Positions 37,020 through 49,329 of a DNA stretch of 64,000 bases are shown here, piece after piece. Source of the DNA: Sipunculus nudus (lineage: Eukaryota > Annelida > Sipuncula > Golfingiida > Sipunculidae); NCBI GenBank assembly GCA_026874595.1, contig CM049306.1, forward strand, positions 64,050,019 through 64,114,018. The letters are read 5' to 3'. The first letter of the stretch is position 1; each line of letters starts with the position of its first letter. Both the position numbers and the translations under genes were made by a program. The notes beneath the pieces are model-generated. The model made no database searches and was not told the DNA's origin. It saw nothing but the letters and a program-made list of their open reading frames with translations.

Positions 37020-40000
37020 TAGCTCAGCTGACTATAAGTCATCTGAGCTATAGTCATGGTCAATTGTCCGTCGTCCGTTCGTCTGTCCGTCCGTCCGTCT
37101 GTCCGTCCGTCCGTCTGTCCGTCTGGATGTCCGTCCGTAAGACTGGCACGTTTTGACACCATTGGACCTACGAATCTGAATTTCGGCATACTGTTAGATG
37201 TCCCCATAATCTCCTACCTTGCCAAAAATTGGGTCAATAGGACTCCGTTCCTTTGAGATATTAAGGAAAAACCTCAATTTTTTATTAGAAATCTATTTTC
37301 ACACTTCAGGACTGCCTAATATCAAAACCACTCATCTGGTTTTCTTCATATTTACCATAAAAATTCCTCTATATAGTTCCTATGTACATGCCAGATATTA
37401 AGTCAGTATTATATAATTTAAAAAAGTTATGGGCCCAAACATAATGGACTTTGTAAAAAAATCAGGAAGATATTTGGTCACTTAAGACCAAAAGTGTTAA
37501 AGGTAGGGACTTTTTTCCAGTAATACAACTTTAATTAATCAAAATTTAATTGTATACCAAAAATTAGATCAAAATTTGTTAAATTTTTTTAAATATTGGC
37601 AAAAATATAAAATTGGTACCTTAAATTTTGCCCAACTTTGGCCATGGCACGTTTTTTTCCTGTAAGTACTGTGGATTAAATTTTCACACCATGTATACAT
37701 AAGGATTTAATCTGTTAAAATCTGAAATTTGAAAATAAAAGCTGCAAAATTAGGATAGTTATTGAATTTTTTTGGAGGCTCTTGTGTATTCCCTTACATT
37801 GTCAAGCAGTCCACTTTGATGACTGTAGGTCATTCAGTGCACATCTCTATGCTCCCCAGGATGTTGACATAATTTTAGATGTCCCCAAAATCTCCTACCA
37901 TACCGAAAATTGGGTCATTAGGACTTTGTTCCTTCGAGATATTAAGGAAAAAAAACTCTGTTTTCCATAAAAAAAAGCCATTGTTACACTTCAAGGCTGC
38001 CTAATATCAAAACCACTGATCTGTTTTTGATCGTATTTAGTATTCACATTCTTTTATACATTTTCTATGAACATACCAAAAATTAGGTCAGTATTGGGTA
38101 TTATTTTGAAGTTATGGGCCAAAACATAATGCAATTTTTTAAAAAATCAGGAAATATATTTACTCACCTAACATGAGAATTGCTGAACCTAGAGACATTT
38201 TTTTTCAGGAATATTTCAGGAATAATAAACTTTATTTAATCAAGATTCAATTGTTTACCCAAAATTAGATCTGAATTTTGCAAATTTTTCAAGTTATTAG
38301 CATAAATGAAAAATCAAAACCTTAAATTTTGTCCAACTTTGGCACTGTTGATTTAATTTTTCCAGCATATATGCATAAGGATTTAATCTTTTAAAATCTG
38401 AACTTTCAAAAGAAATTGATTTGAATGAATAGCTTTTATTCATGTTTTCATACACCATGTCAAGTGTTGTTTACATCTAGCCCACCTAGTAGTACAGCCT
38501 TCACTTGCATTATGTAACCCACCCCAGGCAGCTTACCTTGGCCCAGCTTGGCCACTACTAGCAGGCTTCCCCTCTGCCATGCACTCATCCCCCACCCCAG
38601 CTGGTGCATAAACTAGATGAATGTTATAATTTTTCTGTATTTTATTTTATTCTTGGACATGCTACATTTTAGATTTTGTATTGAACCACCAGGGTTACAA
38701 TGATTAAAGTGTACATTTAATTGTGTCCACAAAGTGGTGTATTGCTGTGAAAGTGTAGATGTTCATGAGAATAGTAATTCCTTACTTCAGAAGAGTAAAA
38801 ACTTCACCAGGTGTGAAATTGACTATTAATTCCAGTAATTAATTAAAACTGGGATAGTAATTAGCACAATGATATTGTTTGTCCCTCATTCAACCAACAG
38901 TGTGTATACTTTATTTGAAAAGATGTTATATTTTATCAAATTTACTTTTATTTTATTTTGGTGAATAAAATTAAGCATGTCCTGAAAACTCCAATGTGCA
39001 AAACTTTTTAATAGTGATTCAAGGAATATTCTTGTACATGCCATGTTGTGGCATTATTTTCTTTTAAAATCAGTTTAAACATTTATGATTTAAAAATAAT
39101 AAAATATATGTGTATGCATAATATGACCCAATTTTTTTACTCTGTATATATAATGATTGCAACTTTTGCAACAATTCTAATATTTTAACTTATATTTTCA
39201 GGTTTTTTAATTAAAAATTTATAAACCTGTAAATAAAAAATTGATTCAGATAAAAACTTCATAATGGAAAAAGTGGATCTGCTTAAAAAAATAGGATTAT
39301 ATATAAACTTAAATGCATTATTCTCTTGAAAGTGAAATAAAGGTATTAGTCCATTCTGTCCACTTGCCTGTCCATCTGTAAATTTTCGTATGCAACACAG
39401 TATCTCAAAACTTTTACTGTTTTTCTTCATGACAGTCTTGTCAGAGTATTAGTTTGCAATCATATATTTAGAACTTTACTATAACCAAGTAGGAGGGCCC
39501 CTTTCCTCTTAGCTTTTCATATTCTTATATAAATGAAAAACATTACAATAGAATATTTCTACATCCATCTTCATGCTGCCCTCACTTTTCCCTTCTCCGA
39601 ACCCCATCTCAAAGTCAGCCTCAGTAAGCAAGAACAAGATGAATCAGATATATTCATACTTTAATATTTTGTATAACTATTCGTCCATAGGTACCTATGT
39701 ACATGCTAGAAATTATGTCAATATTGTGTAATATGTAGACATAGTGGGCATCACAATAATGTACCTTGTCAAGACTAAAGAGATATTGTGTCATACAGTC
39801 ACATATTCATAAATCATAACATCATATCTGTCAAATTGAACGCTTGCAGACTACCATACACTTTAGATCCTTCAACAAATAGCTTTATCATCATTCTACT
39901 ACTTCTTATTACTGCTGTCATTGCATTCATATTTGCTCAAATATATCACAGTTTTCAACCCCTCCTAAATAAATAAGAAATAAACCACTTTATTTGACTC

Positions 40001-40184
40001 TATTAATCCATCAGTCAGGTAATTTCTTTTATCATTTACTCACATATTACATTACATTCCTTTATAATAGCCCAACATGTACATGATATTCATAAGCTTT
40101 ATCGACTCGATATAGTATCACAGTGGAGAAACATTTATAGTCCAATCACGATCAGCTGAGCGCCGTGACCCATGGGTCCCTTGT
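37020..40184 (+). mobile_element. Family-1 element, A core with E tail (3165 bp), nested in a B unit
   Basis: TAGCTCAGCTGACTATAAGTC with a long CCGT/CTGT array (about 37064-37140), two A-type units (to about 38230), an E tail (about 38240-39550, matching 3720-5058 but without its terminal bases) and a further 0.6 kb to CAGCTGAGCGCCGTGACC, hairpin, CCCTTGT. Joining the flanks ('TTTTTTTAT' and 'TAGTTTCTGCAGACTGG') restores the B unit as at 29590-29615. Confidence 0.8.
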
Positions 40185-40213
40185 TAGTTTCTGCAGACTG
40201 GTGGAGCCTCCTG

Positions 40214-40222
40214 TATTTTTTT
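40214..40222 (+). other. Empty target site of the family-2 insertions at 23487 and 29632
   Basis: The run of T in 'CCTGTATTTTTTTAAAG' is continuous here, while in the two paralogous B tails a whole family-2 element sits inside the same T run. It fixes the family-2 ends and shows that no bases are duplicated beyond the ambiguous T. Confidence 0.75.
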
Positions 40223-40400
40223 AAAGTTTCACATTTTTTCTCTTTTTTTGAGATGTATAAATACAGACACAGTCTTGGCCTGTTGGGTAATCGGTTTGAT
40301 GCTTTAGGTGAATGGGTATATACTACCATTCACATGATAAAATTTCCTTTTACGAATCTCTTCCCAATCAGCTGAGCGTCATGACCCATGGGTCACTTGT

Positions 40401-41247
40401 TAATTGAAAATGTGTAAACTCTATTGGAAAAAAAAATAATTGGATTAGAAAAAATTAAGATCTGATTGAAACATATTCTTTCCTCAGGAGATTGAAACTT
40501 AAAGTGATCAGCTGTGTCAGTTCATCATTTCTCAGTTATCCTTAAATATATATTATTTATGAAATTTTTCCTATGAGCACTGTTGAAATAACTTTCATAT
40601 GCAGTATGTGTATGGATTTAAGCTATTCAAGTGTGAATTTTAAAAGCAACTTATATATTCAGTTGAGTAATATTGCATATGTTAAACTTTATGCCATCAT
40701 CCCTCCTTGGTATTCTGAGCCAAGAGCTAATAGCACCAGTGTGAGCTTATGGTCAAGCAAACGTATTCCAAATCTCATTATATTATAATATAACATAAAT
40801 GCCTATGAAAAAAATGTAAATATAGATTTTACATAAAATAAGCACAATTCCTGGAGGAAAAATTTTTTTTCTATCTATTTTTCCACTGAAAGCATGAGGT
40901 TGTGTGATTTGTTCAAAATTATTGGCACATCTATGAGCAATTTCAACTCGGCAGTGAAGTCACACACTGGGAAATCCCCTGTGACTAAAAATTTTAGATC
41001 TCAGTAAAAGCACAGTATTTCTGCCTCTGTCAGTCCCCAATTTTCAGCAGAGAATAAAAACAACATGCATTACTAGATCTGAGTTGTTGATAAAATTCAG
41101 TCCATGATGTCACATGTGTACCAGCCAATCAAATCAGGACAAAGTGTGAGATCTGGATGAAATCCTCCCATCACACAAAAAACGCACATGGAATAGGTTT
41201 ACTTAACCTTATGGACACAAAACCAGAGCTCACTAATGAGGTGCCAA
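40401..41247. other. Family-1-like flank, then unassigned sequence
   Basis: 40401-40700 matches 5059-5340 (family-1 interior). From about 40700 to 41247 I find no copy elsewhere in the window, no recognisable gene and no clear element end. Confidence 0.45.
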
Positions 41248-41532
41248 CGAATGTAGACCAGATGGCCGAAACCCAGAATGCCGAAACAAATTTTCACATA
41301 CCCAAATTGCCGAAGCCCATCTTGCCGAAAAAGAAAATAAATAATAAGAAATAATGTGATTAACGCACAGTAAGGTGATAAGTACGTTGTCTATTAAGGT
41401 ACTCGAAGAAAATTTGATACCATCCTCTAAAATTTTCAAATAATTAACAGTAATTTATTCGGCATGTCGGCAGGGGCACTACTATATAATGTCTGCATGA
41501 CAACCGGGTCCCTATAAACATCCCTGGCTTTG

Positions 41533-41535
41533 TTA
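41533..41535. other. Empty TTA target of the Harbinger-like MITE
   Basis: 'GGCTTTGTTAGACCCTC' here corresponds, inverted, to the two flanks of the MITE at 55002-55338. Single TTA here, duplicated there. Confidence 0.8.
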
Positions 41536-41626
41536 GACCCTCATTTGCAGGTATAGTCAGACTAACTGATTTTCATTTAGAAAATTATATCTTGTGTCAT
41601 ATTTATGCATATCTATGAACTTTTTT

Positions 41627-44600
41627 TAGCTCAGCTGACTATAAGTCATCTGAGCTATAGTCGTGGTCCATTGTCCGTCGTCCGTCCGTCTGTCTTGCCA
41701 TCCGTCCGTCTGTCTGGATGTCCGTCCGTAAGACTGGCACTTTTCGACACCATTGGACCTACGAATCTGAAATTCATCATACAGTTAGATGTCCCCAAAA
41801 TCTCCTACCATGCCGAAAATTGGGTCAATAGGACTTCGTTCCTTCGAGATATTGAGGAAAAACCTCAATTTTTTATTAGAAATCTATTTTCACACTTCAG
41901 GACTGCCTAATATCAAAACCACTCATCTGGTTTTCTTCATATTTACCATAAATATTCCTCTATATAGTTCCTATTTACACGCCAAAATTAAGTCAGTATT
42001 ATTTAATATTAAAAAGTTATGGGCCCAAACATAATGGACTTTGTAAAAAAATCAGGAAAGATATTTTGTCACTTAAGACCAAAAGTGTTAAAGGTAGGGA
42101 CTTTTTTTTCAGTAATACAACTTTAATTGATCAAAATTAAATTGTATACCAAAAATTAGATCAAAATCTGTTAAATTTTTTTAAATATTGGCAAAAATAT
42201 AAAATTGGTACCTCAAATTTTGCCCAAGTTTGACCATGGCACGTTTTTTTAGCTCAGCTGACTATAAGTCATCTGAGCCATAGTCGTGGTCCATTGTCCG
42301 TGGTCCGTCCGTCTGTCCGTCCGTCCGTCCGTCCGTAGATGTGGCACGTTTTGAAACCGTAAGACCTAGGAATCCAAAATTCAGCATAATGTTAGATGTC
42401 CCCAAGATCTCCTCCCAAGCCGAAAACTGGGTCTTTGCGACTTCGAACCTTTAAGAAATTAAGGAAAAACCTCAATTTTTTATTAAAAACCTATTTTCAC
42501 ACTTCAGGACTGCCTAATATCAAAACCACTCATCTGTTTTTCCTCATATTTCCTACAAATAATCCTCTATATAATTCCTATGTACATGCCAGATATTAGG
42601 TCTGTATTATATAATTTAAAAAAGTTGTGGGCCCAAACATAATGCATTTTGTAAATAATCAGGAAAGAAATTTTATCACTTAACACAAAACTTGTTAAAG
42701 CTAAGCACTTTTTTTTCTGTATTATTACTTTTATTAATCAAAATTAAATTGTATAACCAAAATTAGAACAAAATCTTTTAAAATTTTTAAAATATTAGCA
42801 AAAATAAAAAATTCGTACCTTAAATTTTGCCCAACTTTGACCATGGCACGTTTTTTTCCTGTAACTGCTGTGGATTTAATTTTCACAGCATGTTTTTGTT
42901 AGCATTTCAACTGTTAACACCAAAAATTTGAAACCAGTTGATCAAAAACTGTAGATTTTAATCAAGTTTTCAAGCACCATGTAACACATTGTTTACATCA
43001 AGCTAGTCTTATGCAGTTTGCAAGAGCTCAGCTCCCCAGCTTCAGCTCTAAGTTCCTTAAATTCGGCATACAGTTAGTCTCCAAAATCCCCTACCATGCC
43101 AAGAATTTGGTCACTAGGACTTAATACCTTCGAGATATTAATGAAAAACTTAATTTTTCCATTAAAAACCCATTGTTACACTTAAGACTGCCTAATATCA
43201 AAACCACTGATCTGACTTTAATCATAAATAATATACATATTTTTCATTTTTCTATGCACATGCCAGAATGGTGTCAGTATTGCGTAATTGTTTTAAGTTA
43301 TGGGCCCAAACATAATGCACTTTGTAAAAAATCAAGAAATATATTTACTCCCTTAAAAAGGGCATTGCTGAAGCTAGAGATTTTTTTGTCAGGGGAGTAA
43401 CATTATTTAATCAAGATTCAATTGAATACCCAAAATTAGTTCTGAATTTTTAAAATTTTATAAGTTATTAGTATAAATATAAAATTAGTACCTTAAATTT
43501 TGCCCAACTTTGACCATGGCACGTTTGTTTCCCGTGAGCACTGTTGATATAATTTTCATATCATGCACACATAAGGATTTCAGCTTTTTAGTTTAGAAAG
43601 CTGAAAGAAATTGGCCAAAAATTGTAGCTTTTATTAATGTTTTTTATGAGACCCTGTCAGACTTTGGCTCTCTCCAGCCCCTCTTGAGTCACCTGTATGT
43701 TGACCTTGTTGACCTTTCATCAAATTATGCACGCTTGAGGCGAGAATCCAGGCAGCTTATGGCCAGCCACAGTTGATCCAGGTGTCCAACCCAACTCATC
43801 TAGTAGTTTTAACCAACAACATAACAATAAACAATAAATTAATAAATTTTTATTGGTGTTTAAAAACAAATTAAAGAAAAATAGAAAAGGAATTTGTAAG
43901 TTTATAATAACAGGAAATTAACTTGCAGTTACTGATGATATAAGAATCTTGTATCGATGGGTAGAATGTCACATATTCCAAATAACACCATGCAGTCACC
44001 TATGGCATTTTTCAGTTCAATTTTAATAATAAAGAAATAAATCATATTATTCATTACTAATCATTAGGGATCATATAAAGGAAATTAATGATAGACAAAG
44101 ATGCAGTTGATAATATTAATCTAGATTCCTACTGTGTCTAGTGTGTACATTGATGTGAATTAGTCCAAAATGAATTTTTTACAGTTATTTTTTAATATAA
44201 ATAAAAGCCATAAAACCAGGTACTTATGATCATTATTTAAATGTGTGAATTTTGTATATTCTGGATTCTCAACATCATTGTTTGGTGAAAACTGAATAAA
44301 TACCAGACATGGCGCGAATACTTTGTGATTGTATTTAAATACGAATATGATTATGTACTCCATTATAAAATTTTTTTGCATAAAGAATGGGAATTCAGGT
44401 AAAAATGAAAGTATATGAATACTCGTGCAAATACTTTCAAAATGTATTCGTGAATGCATTCATGAATATATTCTTTAATATTATTTTAATAATCATATCA
44501 GTTATATTTCATTTTAAAAAATCATAATTCTCTTATTATTTTTAATAAAAATTATATTTGGAACAATATTTGTAATTATTTTTAATAAATAGTTAAACTC

Positions 44601-46902
44601 TTATATTATATGTTCTGCTTATAAGTTATATGGCCAAGTCAAAATCTGTGTGACAATAGTACTCCCATTTGTTAATAAAATAAATGAAATCAATCCTCTT
44701 CCCTGTCTCCAAAGGTTCTATCAAAATCATACATAAGCTAAACAACAACAACTCATAATACAGCTTATATTTATTACCACACAAAACCAGCATGTGCCTC
44801 ATTTCTAAATAATATTTTTTTATCATATATAACAGCTGAGCGTCGTGACCCATAGGTCCCTTGTTCTGGTAAGTACTGTGGATTTAATTTTCACAGCATG
44901 TTTTTGTAAGCATTTTGTCTGTTAACACCAAAAATTTGAAACCAGTTGATCAAAAACTGTATAGATTTTATTCAAGTTTTCAAGCACCATGTCACATCAA
45001 GTTTACATCAAGCTAGTGTTATGCAGTTTGCTAGAGCTCAGCTCCCCAGCTTCAGCTCTAAGTTCCTTAAATTTAGCATACAGTTAGATGTCTCCAAAAT
45101 CCCCTACCATGCCAAGAATTTGATCACTAGGACTTAATTCCTTTGAAATATTAATGAAAAACTTCATTTTTCCATTAAAAACCCATTGTTACACTGTAAG
45201 ACTGCCTAATATCAAAACCACTGATCTGACTTTGATCATATATAATATACATATTTTTCTATACATTCGCTATGCACATGCCAGAAATGATGTCAGTATT
45301 GCGTAATTGTTTTAAGTTAAGGGCCCAAACATAATGCACTTTTTAAAAAATCAAGAAATATATTTACTCCCTTAACAAGAGGATTACTGAAGCTAGAGTT
45401 TTTTTGTCAGGGATGTAACATTATTTAATCAAGATTCAATTGAATACCAAAAATTAGTTCTGAATTTTTAAAATTTTATAAGTTATTAGTATAAATATTA
45501 AATTAGTACCTTAAATTTTTCCCTACTTTGACCATGGCACGTTTTTTTCCTGAGAGCACTGTTGATTTAATTTTCATATCATGCACACATAGGATTTCAT
45601 CTTTGTAGTTTAGAAAGCTGAAAGAAATTGGCCAAATATTGTAGCTTTTATTAATGTTTTTATGAGACCATGTCAGACCAAGGCTTAATCCAGCCCCTCT
45701 TCAGTCACCTGTATGTTGACCTTGCTGACCTTTTATCAGATTATGCATGCTTGAGCGAAGCATACACTGGGGCAGCCAGGCAGCTAATGCCCAGCCACAG
45801 TTGATCCAGGTGTCCAACCTAACTCATCTAGTAGTTGTTTTGAAAAACAACATAAGAATAAACAATAAATTAATAATTTTGTATTGGTTTTTTATAACAA
45901 ATTAAAGAAAAATTAATAGAAAAGGAATTTGTTAGTTGATGAGTAACAGAAAATTAACTTGTAGTTACTGATGATGTAAGAATCTTGTATGGATGGATAG
46001 AATGTCAATGTCAATGTTATTCGAAATAACACCATGCAGTCACCTATGGTATTTTTCAGTGAAATTTTAATGATAAAAAAATAAATCATATTATTCATTA
46101 CTAATCATTAGGGATCATATGAAGGAAATTAATGATAGACAAAGATGCAGTTGATAATATTAATCTAGATTCCTACTGTGTCTAGTGTGTAGATTGATGT
46201 GAAAGTAGTCCAAAGTGAATATATTACATTTATTTTTTTTAAATATAAATAAAAGCCATAAAACCAGGTACTTATGATCATTATTTAAATTTGTGAATTT
46301 TGTATATTCTGGATTCTCATCATCTTTGTTTGGCTAAAACTGAATAAATACTAGACATGGTGCTAATGCTTTGCAAATGTATTTGAATACGAATATGAAT
46401 ATGTACTGCATTAAAAAATTTTATTGCATAAGAATGGGAATTCAGGTAAAAATGAAAGTATTTGAATACCAGTGCAGATACTTTCAAAATGTATTCATGA
46501 ATGCATTCATGAATATATTCTATAATATTATTTCAATAAACATTTCAGTTATATTTTATTTTAAAAAATCATATGATTTTCTTATTTTTTTAAAATAAAT
46601 ATTATATTGTCACTATTTGTTATTAAATTATATTATTATTATTTATTATATGTGCTGCTTATAAGTTATATGGCCAAGTCAAAATCTGTGTGACAATAGC
46701 ACTCCATTTGTTAATAAAATAAATGAAATCAATCCTCTTCCCTGTCTCCAAAGATACTATCAAAATCATACATAAGCTAAACACCAACAACTCATAATAA
46801 AGCTTATATTTATTACCACACAAAACCAGCATGTGCCTCTTTCCCAAATCATATTTTTTATCATATATAACAGCTGAGCGCCGTGACCCATGGGTCCCTT
46901 GT
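41627..46902 (+). mobile_element. Family-1 A/D element (2661 bp own sequence) interrupted by another copy
   Basis: TAGCTCAGCTGACTATAAGTC with CCGT array (about 41675-41735), A core to 42249, then a nested copy (42250-44864). The A core resumes at 44865 and the D tail (about 44970-46902) ends GACCCATGGGTCCCTTGT. Removing the nested copy leaves 2661 bp, close to the 2615-2633 bp of full-length relatives, which independently supports the parse. It is inserted in a T run of repeat F. Confidence 0.8.
42250..44864 (+). mobile_element. Complete family-1 A/D element (2615 bp), innermost
   Basis: TAGCTCAGCTGACTATAAGTC, CCGT array at about 42297-42337, A core, D tail from about 42963, end GACCCATAGGTCCCTTGT. 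The flanks 'GGCACGTTTTTT' and 'TCTGGTAAGTACTGTGG' join into A-core sequence as at 12142-12170. The D-tail minus-strand frames (44160-44459, 44626-44853) are the same conserved-by-copying frames as in other copies. Confidence 0.8.
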
Positions 46903-47819
46903 TTTTAATTTACAACTGCATATTAGCTAAGATGGCGGCGGTCGTGTGGGGAACTCACAGGAGCGTGGCAACACTCGGAAATCGGCAAGAAAACCTGCCT
47001 GACGACACTGGACCTGTAATCCCTCGTGAAAATAGCAAGGAAACCTCTTACATACTGTCCATTCATCCATCCATCTCTCATTTAAACTTACTTTTCATAT
47101 TGACAGTCATTTCTTACATTTTCTCTTTATTACCATTACTGTGTTGATCAATGACACGCCTCAATAACTAGTTCATAATATTGCAGGCAAAAAACTACCA
47201 ATGATAATTCTCGGTCTTGATCGATATTTTTACAAAATTCCTTCAGAAAATTTTTCTATAAATAAAACAGTTGGAGAATTTCATAAAAATATACATATGT
47301 AATAAAACCAGAACTGAGAAGTCTAACAAGATTACTTCAAAGAGAGCAAACTCCTGTTTATTTTACTATTAGCATGCCTATTATGGGGCCCATTACCAGT
47401 TGTGTTTATATTGTTGTAATAACTTAATCTGGCGTTTGATTAGAATGAGGAAGTAGGTCACAGATAATTGATTATGGGTATATAAAAATCATATACGTAT
47501 TCTGCAATGAATAATAAATTTAATATCAGATTTTGTATGTTTATAGATGCAGACTTTCTGAAATGTGTGTGTTTGTTATATAAATACTCTGCAAGCACTA
47601 TATGGAGTATTTACCACATGACTGATTGTTCTGTACTTAGTCCAGAGTCCGCAGAATTATACAGATTTATCAACAGAACATTTAGATAAATGCAACCATG
47701 CACAATTTAAAACGGATTATCTTGTAACTTTTGACCACTTATTCATTCTTTAGCTTGCAATGCAAAAAGAATGAATGTTAAGTTTTATCTTAAATGTTTC
47801 CTTTATATCCACATAAAAT

Positions 47820-47875
47820 CTCTCTCTCCCTCTCTCTCTTTCCATCCCTCTTTCTCTCTATATATATATATATAA
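47820..47875. repeat. TC-rich then (TA)n microsatellite
   Basis: CTCTCTCCCTCTCTCTC followed by CTCTCTATATATATATATA. Ordinary simple sequence. Confidence 0.85.
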
Positions 47876-48953
47876 GAGTTAGTACCTGGTTGTAAAATCA
47901 AGTATTATGACTGAGAGATAAATTGTAAAATGAAGTTAGGTTTGATGACTGAGTACTAAACACTACCGGAGAACAATTATTAACCGATTACTTCATGTAC
48001 CTCCTGTATCATGTTCCTTCGGTCATGTTATGCATATAGGCCATGGGCTACCAGGGTCCACCGTGCACCCCCACCACAACTCAACAAAATTGATATTTTT
48101 GGAAAGCTTAGGATGTCTTCATATACAATTCAAATGATAACAGTGAAAATATTGGGACTGAATAGCAATTACCAGCACGTTTATTGCGTACTGTAAAAAA
48201 TCATTTTTTTTCGGCTCATTAAATCACATAAAGCACAGTGGCATTTATCATTCAGTAAATCATATAGCTTTTGGAGGATTTGTACTTATTATATACCAAA
48301 TGAAAGCTTATTAAATCAGAAATCAGTGTAAGTTCATTTTAAACTGTATGTGTGATATATGTAGTGTTGTTTTTACATAACTCAAATATATCCCTTGAAG
48401 AAGAAAATGTTGATGAAATGTAAAATTTTTATTTCCTTTTCCTATGTTGTTACGGTTAAAGAACCCAACATATTGTTTATACATGTACATATACATATGT
48501 TTATACATACCAACAAAAAGAGTATAATAAATAAAGTGAATAATATTGGATCGATTTATTAGATTTTGAATGTGTACTGGTAATACCTACTACTCCAGGA
48601 GCTGTCCAAAGGTTAGAGAGGGTAATCAAGGTCAAGGTCAAACTTATTTACCAACCTTCGATCTTAAGAATAACATTAGACATTTTGGGTACTACGCTGT
48701 CATATATAATGTAATATGGTTTTCAAATAGTCAACACTATTAATAATTGTCTTGGCAGATTAATAATATAATAGGGACGATATTAAAATACATTACACTA
48801 AGATACTGTCATATGGTTTTCAAATGCACCTTAAAGGTACCCATTCACCTTCATTTTGAAAGAGAATTTGTGATTTCTGGCTTCTCTTTGTATATATTAA
48901 TGATCTAAAGGTAATTCTGGATTTGGAAAGTTCTTATAATACCTCCGTGAAGG

Positions 48954-49329
48954 ATGTATGAACTTGTTGATCAACACATGTTTGTAAACACAGCAATGTT
49001 GACAAAAGAGGAAAAATGTAACCTTTTATGGTATGTACCATATTTGCTGAGGCACAAAAGGTTATTTGTTGCAAAACGCTATTTGGAAAACTCTCGCCTA
49101 TCTGACGTGCTGTCCGATGCCATTGTTGAATTTGTTTTATTTTGACGGGCCCTCACATATCATAAACACGTTGATATTAACAAAACAAGCAGCCTGTATG
49201 CATGATATCAACGTTTTCTGGCCTATTTTGAATAAAATCTCCAAGGGATTACCTTTAGGTTATATAGGTGATTTGGCTCATTTAAAACATGAAATTGATG
49301 AACGTGTTACATATTTCACATATTACTGA
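48954..49329 (+). pseudogene. Possible decayed protein-coding fragment, one frameshift
   Basis: A frame of 63 residues from an ATG at 48954 stops at about 49143. A second frame, open through the same place, continues to 49329. Switching frames at the TTTTATTTTGAC stretch (about 49134-49146) gives roughly 124 residues without a stop. The composition looks protein-like (for example YLLRHKRLFVAKRYLENSRL early and KISKGLPLGYIGDLAHLKHE late). I recognise no family. It could be a remnant of a transposon or host gene, or chance. No splice sites are obvious. Confidence 0.3.

Larger units (their letters stand above)
35662..40400 (+). mobile_element. Family-1 B-type element interrupted by an A/E element
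   Basis: Left end TAGCTCAGCTAACTGTAAGTC, CCGT/CTGT array at about 35705-35760, four B units to 37019, then a nested element (37020-40184). The last B unit and tail end GAGCGTCATGACCCATGGGT and CACTTGT at 40400. Its tail keeps the family-2 target empty ('CCTGTATTTTTTTAAAGTTTCAC', about 40210-40230). About 1.6 kb remains after removing the insert. Confidence 0.75.
41248..47042 (+). repeat. Dispersed repeat F, split by a 5.3-kb nested insertion
   Basis: Two pieces, 41248-41626 and 46903-47042, match a single continuous inverted copy at 54775-55607. The left piece has the internal repeat GCCGAAACCCAGAATGCCGA; the right piece has 'AAGATGGCGGCGGTC' and 'CCTGACGACACTGGACC'. The break is in a T run, filled by a family-1 element (41627-46902). 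It contains an empty TTA site at 41533-41535 for the MITE found in the other copy. No TIR or coding frame was recognised; the frame 41157-41354 is a by-product of the repeated motif. Confidence 0.7.

Noticed and set aside
18821-37020. Many 60-100 codon minus-strand frames in B arrays, such as 19419-19703, 27202-27486 and 28259-28552
   Set aside because: Each is the same reading of the tandem unit; CCGT arrays translate to TDGRTDGR-like strings. No gene-like conservation is expected.
11597-42340. CCGT arrays considered as independent microsatellites
   Set aside because: They always sit at the same place 50-60 bp inside family-1 left ends, so they are part of the element.
12254-46902. D-tail pairs first read as tandem duplications
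   Set aside because: Exact T|T junctions and restored flanks show nested insertion of one complete element into another.
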